In this document: one piece after another, positions 57,394 through 64,000 of the stretch
Position numbering within the stretch: position 1 is the stretch's first letter
Layout of the letters: each line of letters opens with the position of its first letter
Assembly: GCA_019358875.1 (NCBI GenBank)
Contig: JAHHIF010000008.1
Span: forward strand, 124,001 to 188,000
DNA: 64,000 bases
Source of the DNA: Symplocastrum torsivum CPER-KK1
GTDB lineage: Bacteria > Cyanobacteriota > Cyanobacteriia > Cyanobacteriales > Coleofasciculaceae
Direction: 5' to 3'
Program-made: the position numbers and the translations under genes
The notes under the pieces: generated by a model
The model's input: only the letters and a program-made list of their open reading frames with translations
Told to the model about the DNA's origin: nothing
Databases searched by the model: none

Positions 57394-57690
57394 AGCTTAA
57401 TGAGAGTATCTCCAAACCATAACGCACCCTTTAGTTTAAAGCTTTCGGGGGTGTTTTACTGAGGGCATGGCAAGAGTTTCGAGTTATAACTACGGCATAA
57501 TAGTAAATTTCGTTTGCTCACTTCGTACAAAAATTGTCGTTTTTGGTTAGTAGTCCAGAATTTGCGCCGTCAGTACTCAGTTGAAACAGACAGCGGACAA
57601 CGCCCAAAAAAACTCAAGTCTGTAAACGAAGTAATTAACCGAACTTGATATGACATCCTTGTTTGATGGAACAACCTAGAGGTGCAGCTA

Positions 57691-60486
57691 ATGAGGCATA
57701 AGTTTCCAGAGTTTCGAGGCAAACTCCCCGAACGTCTTAGTCCATGGAAGTTGTCCCACTATTCATTACTTGCCTACTGGGTCTACTTTCGTCCTACAGC
57801 GTTTCACTGCTATCTCCATCAGGCATCCCCTGATGTCTATCGCTTGAGGGGTTACCAAAGATTGCTGGGGACGTGGCGGGTTGCGGCGTATCGCAATCTT
57901 TACTTAATGCTGCCACTTGCGATCGCATTACCTGTCATTCTTGCTGGGTTGGCAGTCTTTATGTACACGCAGGGCATTATCCAAAGTAATGTTGCCTGGA
58001 CGACTTCTATTTCAGTGACACCAGACGGGCAATTAGCTGTTTTAGCCTCTGGCGAACGCGATTTTGATATCAAAAGTCTCTCGGCGGATAGTACCGTCAA
58101 AGTTTGGGATTTGAAAAAAGGCTCACAACGGCATATTCTTTTGGGGCATCAAGAAGGGGTTACGGCTGTAGCTGTGACACCCGATGGACAGAAAGCGGTT
58201 TCTGGATCTCGCGATCGCACTCTAAAGGTCTGGGATATTCAGCGAGGTAAAGAACTGCAAACCCTCAAAGGTCATCAGGATTGGGTGAGTGGTGTTGCCA
58301 TCTCTCCAAACGGAAAGCGAGCCATCTCTACATCTGCTGACAAAACCCTTAGAGTTTGGGATATTGAGCAGGGGAAAGAACTGCATACCCTAACAGGTCA
58401 TACAGATATCATCTGGGCAGTAGCTGTTACTCCTGATAGTCAACGGGTAGTTTCTGCTTCAGCCGACCAAACTTTAAAAGTGTGGGACATTGAGCAGGGA
58501 AAAGAACTTTATACCCTTAAAGGGCATCGTGCTTGGGTTACAGGTGTCACCCTCACGCCAGATGGACGGCAGGCAATTTCAGCATCCATTGACCAAACAT
58601 TGAAAGTTTGGGACATTGAGCAAGGGCAAGAATTACGCACCCTTACGGGTCATAAGAACTGGGTAACGGGTGTAACGCTCTCCCCAGATGGGCAACGGTT
58701 AGTCTCCGCATCCGCTGACCAAACCTTAAAAGTTTGGGATCTTGAGCAAGGGCAAGAACTGTACACTCTTACAGGTCATAATGGTTGGGTAACAAATGTA
58801 GCCGTCACTCCTGATGGACAACAAGCCGTTTCTGCATCCAGTGACCACAGCCTAAAAGTTTGGGATTTACAAAAAGGCAAACTTGTGCATACCATGACAG
58901 GGCATCGTTCATGGATAACTGCGATCGCAATGTTGCCCAACACAGCGCAGATTGTTTCTGCCTCATTCGACCGCTATCCCAAGCTTTGGAACGTGCAGCG
59001 CGGCACCGAAGTGTTAATGACGGGAGAAATCACTAAGGCAGTTGGCTATAACCTAGGCTTCAGCACCGTCTTTACCGCCGCGTTAATTAGCACGGTAATT
59101 GGTGCCGGGATTATTTTAGCTGTCGGTGTCATGGTGTTCGGCGTAGCGGGCGGCATTCTTTCTAGCTTTATCATTAGCCTTGCTGCTAGTCCTGTGTGTG
59201 CGTTTGCATTTCTTGTCGTGGATCGGATTGCCTCTAATCCTTTATTCAAAAATGCCAGCAATGCTGCTCAACAAAGCGCCCTCCTCACAGCAATATTCGG
59301 TATCTTGTTTGGTCTGTTTGTCGGTGTGACCTTTGGATTAACCAATCGTAGGGCATTAAGTGTTTTTGCCAGTATCGTCTTCATTTTGGTCATTGGTGTA
59401 GCAGTTGGTATCGTTGTTGCCTGTTCGTTAACACCAACTATTAGTTTTAAGGGGCGCTTACTGCCTGGAATTCGAGCAGGTATGGCGGTTAGTATCGGCT
59501 TTAACTTGCTTGTTGCCATTGGTGCTTTGCGAATCCCGTTTTATCCAGTTCAACTGCTATTGGCATTGTTTAGTCGGTTTCGAGGAAAACAACATCCAGT
59601 GCGGTGGGATGAGTTACTGGTTTTACCTGTACCTGGAACACAAGCTTTAATGCGATCGCATTTACGGGCATCAGAACTTGAAGGGCTACAACTCATCGCC
59701 GATGTTGTTCGTAACCCGTTTCAGCGGATGTTTGCCCAACGGGCTTTGCATCAGCATCTACACTCAGTTGCTGCACCCTTAAATTTTCTCTACTACTTGC
59801 TTACATCATCTGATTTAAACACCTACGTCGCCGCACCGATTAATCAGCTTGATTGGCAAATCTTGCCAACTACTAAGCAAGTTTTACTAGGAGAATTGGC
59901 AAATCGGCGGGTGAATTTCAGCAGTGATGATGTCAATCAACTGGCAGAGAATGTCGTGTCGGGTTTAACTTGGTTTCGTCGTAACCGTAAGCAAACGCCG
60001 CTAACTCGCTTTGCCGGGATGCTCTATGAGTTGTCTTATACCAAACTCGTTGAGGCGGAGGATTTCAACCTATCTAGCTACGAAAAAATCTATGCTAGTT
60101 TGACTCAATATCCAGATGGGACAGAAATTGTTGATTCGTTTGAAGCCTTGGCGAAGTTCTTAATGTATAACAAGCTATCTGATCTAACCACTGCAAGTAA
60201 TGTTGTTTCAGGATTGTCTGTCAACGAAGTCTCAATCCGCCCAAACCTACTTGCTGCGCTGACTCGCTGTGGAGAAATTGGTAAGGAGGTTCGCCGTTAC
60301 CAGGCTGCAACGACAAGCGTTGAGCAACTAGCGACTCTCGCTCGGCTCACCAGTTCCTTAGATAGCTTAGAGGAGTATGTGGTTGAGCAAGTCATTTCCC
60401 CAGAGCAAGCCATTCTCAGGCGGATTATTCGCCAATGGCGGCGACTCGTCAACGAAGCTGTTGTATCGATAGATAAGTTAACGTAA
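57691..60486 (+). CDS. WD40-repeat protein fused to a multi-span membrane region and a C-terminal helical domain
   Basis: A 931-residue product from the ATG at 57691; a GTG lies three codons upstream. The first 85 residues contain WKLSHYSLLAYWVYFRPTAF, a motif shared by several cyanobacterial membrane-bound regulators. A membrane segment (about 75-92) follows. Eight WD40 repeats (about 105-450) are near-identical, with core TPDGQKAVSGSRDRTLKVWD; the later ones share DIEQGKEL. A run of membrane segments (about 455-610) and a helical, cytosolic-looking C-terminus of about 310 residues complete the protein. I do not know its role; such scaffolds often bring signalling partners to membranes. A copy of its last 81 bp lies at 62031. 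Confidence 0.85.
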   Translation: MRHKFPEFRGKLPERLSPWKLSHYSLLAYWVYFRPTAFHCYLHQASPDVYRLRGYQRLLGTWRVAAYRNLYLMLPLAIALPVILAGLAVFMYTQGIIQSNVAWTTSISVTPDGQLAVLASGERDFDIKSLSADSTVKVWDLKKGSQRHILLGHQEGVTAVAVTPDGQKAVSGSRDRTLKVWDIQRGKELQTLKGHQDWVSGVAISPNGKRAISTSADKTLRVWDIEQGKELHTLTGHTDIIWAVAVTPDSQRVVSASADQTLKVWDIEQGKELYTLKGHRAWVTGVTLTPDGRQAISASIDQTLKVWDIEQGQELRTLTGHKNWVTGVTLSPDGQRLVSASADQTLKVWDLEQGQELYTLTGHNGWVTNVAVTPDGQQAVSASSDHSLKVWDLQKGKLVHTMTGHRSWITAIAMLPNTAQIVSASFDRYPKLWNVQRGTEVLMTGEITKAVGYNLGFSTVFTAALISTVIGAGIILAVGVMVFGVAGGILSSFIISLAASPVCAFAFLVVDRIASNPLFKNASNAAQQSALLTAIFGILFGLFVGVTFGLTNRRALSVFASIVFILVIGVAVGIVVACSLTPTISFKGRLLPGIRAGMAVSIGFNLLVAIGALRIPFYPVQLLLALFSRFRGKQHPVRWDELLVLPVPGTQALMRSHLRASELEGLQLIADVVRNPFQRMFAQRALHQHLHSVAAPLNFLYYLLTSSDLNTYVAAPINQLDWQILPTTKQVLLGELANRRVNFSSDDVNQLAENVVSGLTWFRRNRKQTPLTRFAGMLYELSYTKLVEAEDFNLSSYEKIYASLTQYPDGTEIVDSFEALAKFLMYNKLSDLTTASNVVSGLSVNEVSIRPNLLAALTRCGEIGKEVRRYQAATTSVEQLATLARLTSSLDSLEEYVVEQVISPEQAILRRIIRQWRRLVNEAVVSIDKLT

Positions 60487-60499
60487 TTGCTTCTCTCGC
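60419..60499 (+). repeat. Left copy of an 81-bp direct repeat (3' end of the WD40 gene)
   Basis: It covers the last codons, stop and first 13 bases after the stop of the WD40 gene. It matches 62031-62111 with five mismatches in 81 bases. Weaker similarity continues for about 25 bases downstream in both copies. Confidence 0.9.
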
Positions 60500-60729
60500 T
60501 TTACTTGCATCAATCTACTCAGGATATCAGTCGAATTGTGAAGGTCAAAGATAGCCTCTCATTGAGAACGATTCCTAGGTTATTGCGAATCATTGAGAAG
60601 CTGACTTATCACCGATTAGAACACAATCCTCTTTGTGTCATCTTGATACAAAGCAAGACATCCTAGTCTGAATTTTCATGTCCAAACGCAACAACAAGCA
60701 ACAACTGATACGAGTGCTATGGGGGTGAA

Positions 60730-60766
60730 CATAGGAGTTCTATTACTTGGCATAGGAGTTCTATTA
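60730..60766. promoter_or_regulatory. Twin 16-bp direct repeat, possible operator pair
   Basis: CATAGGAGTTCTATTA occurs at 60730-60745 and 60751-60766, a 21-bp period (two helical turns) with a 5-bp spacer. The unit has imperfect dyad symmetry (ATAG...CTAT). It is not next to an obvious promoter. Confidence 0.6.
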
Positions 60767-60904
60767 GAGGATTTAGTTCGAGGTTGACATTTAGATAATC
60801 CATCGTTACGATTGATATATGTTGCGAGCATATAGCACACAAAAACAAGTGAGCTAAGGCGCAAACCAACGATCACCCATAGCAACTTGATGAACACACA
60901 CGCA

Positions 60905-60945
60905 AAAAAAGCTCAGTAATATCTGGGAAACCTTACCGAGCCAAG
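60905..60945 (-). terminator. Terminator of the 50-residue membrane protein gene
   Basis: On the minus strand CTCGGTAA and TTACTGAG form a stem with one G-T pair, followed by CTTTTTTTG. It lies just beyond the leftward microprotein stop at 60968, which supports that gene. Confidence 0.7.
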
Positions 60946-60967
60946 GGTGTTTTTGTCGGTAAACTTT

Positions 60968-61120
60968 TTACTTCGTCCAGGCAATGTACAAAGTAACAAG
61001 ATCGACTAATGGTTCAGCTAACTCAGGTTGCTTGATTTTTGGGTAATCAAAAACCGAAGCTGTCGTAAGGGCTACGATAGCCATCAGCAGCCAGATCCGT
61101 TGAGGATACTGGTCTTTCAT
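60968..61120 (-). CDS. Small single-span membrane protein, 50 residues
   Basis: Reading leftward from ATG 61120 to TAA 60968, the product begins MKDQYPQRIWLLMAIVALTT, a positively charged start and a membrane helix. It continues with a polar stretch (KIKQPELAEPLVD) and ends LVTLYIAWTK. A well-placed terminator follows 23 bp after the stop. I do not recognise the family, though the charge pattern and terminator favour a real gene. It sits inside the block bounded by the 81-bp direct repeats. Confidence 0.65.
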   Translation of the reverse strand: MKDQYPQRIWLLMAIVALTTASVFDYPKIKQPELAEPLVDLVTLYIAWTK

Positions 61121-61290
61121 GTTGTGTGTAAATTGCTAAACTACTCTACTATCTTAGACACAGTGATTATGTGCTGTCAATGCTGAGTTTAAAGTGGTTA
61201 GCGTCTTGCTTCATAACCAACAAATTGACTCTGAACAATTTGAGATTGCTCTAAAGCAAAACACCCTTTTGATCGTGAAGGTGAAAAGAA

Positions 61291-61590
61291 ATGGATAAAA
61301 TGCTCACCGACCGTCAAAATATTATCAACTCATCACGAAAAGATGAGATGGAAAAGTTATTGGTAAAAGTTTATATTTATCAAGTCTTTAAGAGCCTCCC
61401 CCGTAGGCTATTCAATTGGGAAGTTGTATTTGTTTATCCCAAAAACGATTTATATACTACTGAAAAGGACTGTAATTCTCCACAAGAGCAAAATATGAGT
61501 TCAGATTCTTTAACCATGAGAGCTATACAAGCTTTTATGGATACGGAAGATGAATGGGCAGGAGTTTACGCTAATCTTGCAGAATCCTAA
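61291..61590 (+). CDS. Antitoxin of a Doc-type pair (N-terminus uncertain)
   Basis: A 99-codon frame whose end, MRAIQAFMDTEDEWAGVYAN, matches the C-terminal toxin-binding tail of small antitoxins that accompany Fic/Doc toxins. The first 65 residues do not look like a typical antitoxin DNA-binding fold, so the true start may be later (an ATG at 61495), or the N-terminus may have been replaced or frame-shifted. It overlaps the toxin gene by about 40 bp in another frame, a normal arrangement for such pairs. It lies between the direct repeats at 60419 and 62031. Confidence 0.6.
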   Translation: MDKMLTDRQNIINSSRKDEMEKLLVKVYIYQVFKSLPRRLFNWEVVFVYPKNDLYTTEKDCNSPQEQNMSSDSLTMRAIQAFMDTEDEWAGVYANLAES

Positions 61591-61975
61591 TTTTGTTCCA
61601 GTAGATGCAGTTGTAGCTATCCATGAAAGACTAGTAAAAAGGTTTGGTGGAGCGCTTGGTTTAAGAGACAAAGGATTACTAGAATCAGCTCTTTCTCAGC
61701 CCCAACAAACTTTCTCTGGTGAATTACTACATTCAACAATTCATGAACAAGCGGCAGCTTATCTTTATCATTTAGCAAAGAATCATGCTTTTGTGGATGG
61801 TAATAAAAGAATTGCCTTAGCAACAGCAATTACTTTTCTTCAGCTTAACGGTTATAAACTGACTCTCTCTAAGATAGAAACTGAGCAGATGGTTTTAGAT
61901 GTAGTTGAATCAAAAATATCAAAAGAGGAACTTTTTATCATGTTTGAGAACTATATTCAAGCACTTAAATCTTAG
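61550..61975 (+). CDS. doc: Fic/Doc family toxin (death on curing)
   Basis: A 141-residue toxin. The Fic core is HAFVDGNKRIALATAITF (residues 79 onwards), matching HxFx(D/A)GNKR, the active site that transfers a phosphate or AMP to a target. The N-terminal AVVAIHERLVKRFGGALGLR and KGLLESALSQPQQ are the standard Doc beginning. Doc phosphorylates EF-Tu and stops translation. The start is taken at ATG 61550; a TTG at 61577 is possible. The partner antitoxin is the overlapping upstream gene. Confidence 0.9.
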   Translation: MNGQEFTLILQNPNFVPVDAVVAIHERLVKRFGGALGLRDKGLLESALSQPQQTFSGELLHSTIHEQAAAYLYHLAKNHAFVDGNKRIALATAITFLQLNGYKLTLSKIETEQMVLDVVESKISKEELFIMFENYIQALKS

Positions 61976-62030
61976 TTCGAGCAAACTCTTCTAGTTGCTC
62001 TTCAATCATTGCTGAATCCCTTCTGGTAGC

Positions 62031-62111
62031 GGCGGATTATTCGCCAATGGCAGCGTCTCGTCAACGAAGCTGTTGTATCAATAGACAAGTCAACGTAATT
62101 GCTTCTCTCGC
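62031..62111 (+). repeat. Right copy of the 81-bp direct repeat (remnant of a WD40-gene 3' end)
   Basis: It encodes IIRQWQRLVNEAVVSID and a stop in the same frame as the WD40 gene ending at 60486. Only the tail is present; the bases before 62031 do not match the gene. So it is a decayed second copy or the far edge of an insertion. Confidence 0.9.
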
Positions 62112-62145
62112 AGCAATAGATCAATCCACTCAGCATTCGTTGCGG

Positions 62146-62877
62146 CTAAGCTAAGGGAGGTACAGGTTCACGGCTATAGTCGATTGCAAAGGCTAAGCCT
62201 GCTCGGTCATAGATAAGATTAAGCAATCGGTGCAAATCGATACTCGGCTCTGTATCCTCGGTTCGCAGAGGCAAGGGGAAGGTAGGGATTAAATCTTGGA
62301 GGTTGAAGACGTACAAATCGGCACGAGGACGACTTAAGGATCGACTCACCAAAACTCTGTAATTTCCCTGGATATTACTGCCAGAAACAGGCATTGGCTC
62401 TCCACCTCGTAGGAGATCGATCTCGACTAGGTGCGTTCGACTTCCCAACACCTCGCGACGTTTTTCATAGGTTTCCCGTCCTTTGCCAGGACGCTTGTTA
62501 CTCGGAGAGAGAACCTCAATGACGGTTACCACTTCTTTAGTAGCGACTTCTCGAACCTCTAAATAGCCTTCTCTCAATTCCAGAGGGACTGGCACAGTAA
62601 CGCTGACTGGGGTGGAGGGAAGTATGGCAACAGCAACGTTAGATTGGCTTTCTTTTATTGCGGTGCGCTTTTTCTCCACTGTCACATCAGGAATACCCAC
62701 AAACAGCGCATCATCCCCATTCATCTGGTAAACCCGTTTCTCAATGGCAACTCGATATTTGGGTAGCACTTGAGGATTCAACGTCTCGGCAAGAATACTG
62801 ATTAGCAAGTGATGGACTTCTGACCAAAACTCTGGATTCTCTAGATAGGGGTTCATCCCTGGAAACGGGGAAGGCAT
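62146..62877 (-). CDS. DUF4058 family protein
   Basis: A 243-residue product. The start MPSPFPGMNPYLENPEFW is the DUF4058 signature. VVTVIEVLSPSNKRPGKGRE follows with E-x-L-S-P-x-N-K, and RTHLVEIDLLRGGEPMP is the second core motif. These resemble an altered PD-(D/E)XK active site (E and K in EVLSPSNK). DUF4058 genes are very frequent in cyanobacteria, often in many copies, with no established role. The gene is leftward and follows the xylanase gene by about 140 bp. Confidence 0.88.
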   Translation of the reverse strand: MPSPFPGMNPYLENPEFWSEVHHLLISILAETLNPQVLPKYRVAIEKRVYQMNGDDALFVGIPDVTVEKKRTAIKESQSNVAVAILPSTPVSVTVPVPLELREGYLEVREVATKEVVTVIEVLSPSNKRPGKGRETYEKRREVLGSRTHLVEIDLLRGGEPMPVSGSNIQGNYRVLVSRSLSRPRADLYVFNLQDLIPTFPLPLRTEDTEPSIDLHRLLNLIYDRAGLAFAIDYSREPVPPLA

Positions 62878-63019
62878 AAGGAGACTATGGCTGATATTGT
62901 TCTAATCTCTATGGTACTGACGATACTCAACGTGCTTGCTTCCATGCGCTTGACGATAATCGTTAGAGTATTTAGAGAGCGCAAAACTGTTGACGATCAT
63001 AGCCCTTGACCTCACCAGT

Positions 63020-64000
63020 TCATTTAGAACTCAAAACATCCTTGATCGCCTCATACGCAGGTTTGGGGCGATACTCTTCATCGAACAGTAAGGGTGCTTC
63101 TATCTGACCTGTCAAACTGCCAAGCCAAGTGTGGCGGTCTGTAAAGCCCCACGTAATAATTCCTGTACATTTGGGAATGCTTAAACAGGTTTTGAAGATA
63201 TCACCATAACCACGTCCTTGCTCTTCCAGTCGCTCTTCTTTGCTGCCAACACCTTGAGAAATTGCGATATCCAGCTCTGTAAACTGTACCTGCAAACCCA
63301 AGTCAGCGTGCCGCTTCATGTTCCCAGCAAGAGCTTTTGCGTCGGGTGGTTCCTGTACCAGTCGATGTGCTTGTAGTCCTACCCCATGAATGGGTACCCC
63401 ACGCTGTAGCATCCCTCTCACCATGTTGTACATTGCGTCTGGCTTTCGACCTTGTTCGTCATTCCCATAGTCGCTATAAAATAAGAGCGCGTCGGGGTCG
63501 GCTTCATGCGCCCACTGAAATGCCAGATCAATATATTCGGGTCCAATATTCCGCAGCCAAATTGTGTCTCGCAAAGAGCCATCCCGATTAATCGCTTCAT
63601 TTAGGACATCCCAAGCAAAAACCTGACCTCGATAGCGGCTGACGAGTGTTTGAACATGGTCTTTCAGGATAGCGATAAGTTCATCACGGGTGAATTTCTC
63701 TTCGTTGAGCCAGAGCCAGCGAGGGAGGGAGGAATGCCAAACAAGCGGGTGACCTCGTACTTTCATGTTATTGGCTTTGGCAAATTCCATTAAGACATCA
63801 ACCCGACTAAAATCGTAGCGATCGCGTGTTGGATGTACAGAAATAAATTTCCAGGCATTTTCTGGCACCAGGACATTAAACTCACTTGCCAAAACAGAAC
63901 GATATTTGGCATCGTTCAGTAACGGTTCCACTTCTACTGCTGCACCAATATTAAATCCTCGCTTTTGTGCTAAAGAACGCAAAGAAGTCTCTGATATCTC
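63020..64000 (-). CDS. GH10 endo-1,4-beta-xylanase (5' end outside window)
   Basis: At least 327 residues of a glycoside hydrolase family 10 enzyme, which cuts xylan chains. The frame stays open to the window edge, so the true start is beyond 64000. The TIM barrel shows RGHPLVWHSSLPRW (substrate loop), WDVLNEAINRDG (acid/base Glu) and FTELDIAIS (nucleophile Glu), with GIITWGFTDRHTWL near the end. All catalytic residues are present. A cyanobacterial xylanase may act on cell-wall or environmental polysaccharides; export cannot be judged without the N-terminus. Confidence 0.95.
   Translation of the reverse strand, partial: EISETSLRSLAQKRGFNIGAAVEVEPLLNDAKYRSVLASEFNVLVPENAWKFISVHPTRDRYDFSRVDVLMEFAKANNMKVRGHPLVWHSSLPRWLWLNEEKFTRDELIAILKDHVQTLVSRYRGQVFAWDVLNEAINRDGSLRDTIWLRNIGPEYIDLAFQWAHEADPDALLFYSDYGNDEQGRKPDAMYNMVRGMLQRGVPIHGVGLQAHRLVQEPPDAKALAGNMKRHADLGLQVQFTELDIAISQGVGSKEERLEEQGRGYGDIFKTCLSIPKCTGIITWGFTDRHTWLGSLTGQIEAPLLFDEEYRPKPAYEAIKDVLSSK

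Larger units (their letters stand above)
60487..60967. other. 481-bp intergenic region with a paired direct repeat
   Basis: Beyond the WD40 gene the region holds the twin 16-bp repeat at 60730-60766, an inverted repeat ACACAA...TTGTGT near 60621-60638, and the terminator of the microprotein gene at 60905-60945. I see no open frame that looks coding. Confidence 0.5.

Noticed and set aside
60676-60897. Leftward 73-codon frame over the twin repeat
   Set aside because: It translates the direct repeat (SNRTPM units) and has no coding features.

Overview
The window is cyanobacterial chromosome. It carries psbA (photosystem II D1), a plant-type [2Fe-2S] ferredoxin, a CpcS-type phycobiliprotein lyase, a CYP110-like P450, many pentapeptide, HEAT and WD40 repeat proteins, and dozens of HIP1 octamers (GCGATCGC). 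GC content is moderate. Long intergenic gaps and dispersed palindromes suggest a large genome, probably filamentous, but I cannot name a genus from the sequence alone. I saw no tRNA, rRNA, CRISPR array or prophage.

Layout. 1-2320 is the 5' part of a methyl-accepting chemotaxis protein with a GAF domain that resembles a bilin-binding cyanobacteriochrome. A class V PLP enzyme follows, then a complete IS4-like element (4444-6059, 29-bp perfect inverted repeats) whose transposase is cut by one in-frame amber codon. 6.1-11.2 kb holds a creatininase-family protein and two pentapeptide-repeat proteins on either side of a carotenoid-isomerase-like flavoprotein. 11.5-24.8 kb is mostly housekeeping: ribBA, argC, purA, rplY, an FKBP isomerase, an adenosine-deaminase-like protein, two GNAT enzymes, a two-domain kinase and ferredoxin, plus a cluster of uncharacterised genes near 15-17 kb. 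24.9-27.8 kb is a tight three-gene glycosyltransferase operon. 28.4-34.1 kb has a zinc-ribbon microprotein, cpcS with a HEAT-repeat protein, rlmN, a P450 preceded by a possible 35-residue membrane peptide, and a short-chain dehydrogenase.

34.3-39.0 kb is the most interesting segment: a 1290-residue NACHT NTPase with a long HEAT array, followed after 3 bp by a UPF0175 antitoxin and then, with a 4-bp overlap, a DUF3368 PIN-like toxin. The three genes read as one operon and look like a possible conflict or defence system. 39-46.6 kb has an NAD(P)-binding protein, hflX, conserved cyanobacterial proteins of unknown role, a nuclease-like protein and a beta-helix protein with six SLH repeats. 47.0-51.7 kb is a GldA/GldF/GldG-like ABC operon ending in a DUF4340 protein; its last two members carry long Ser/Pro tandem repeats. 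52.4-57.4 kb has an SRPBCC protein, psbA, a stomatin-like protein, folP and tpiA. 57.7-62.1 kb has an eight-repeat WD40 membrane protein. A diverged copy of its last 81 bp lies 1.6 kb downstream, so a small block with a membrane microprotein and a Fic/Doc toxin-antitoxin pair sits between direct repeats. The window ends with a DUF4058 protein and a GH10 xylanase that runs off the edge.
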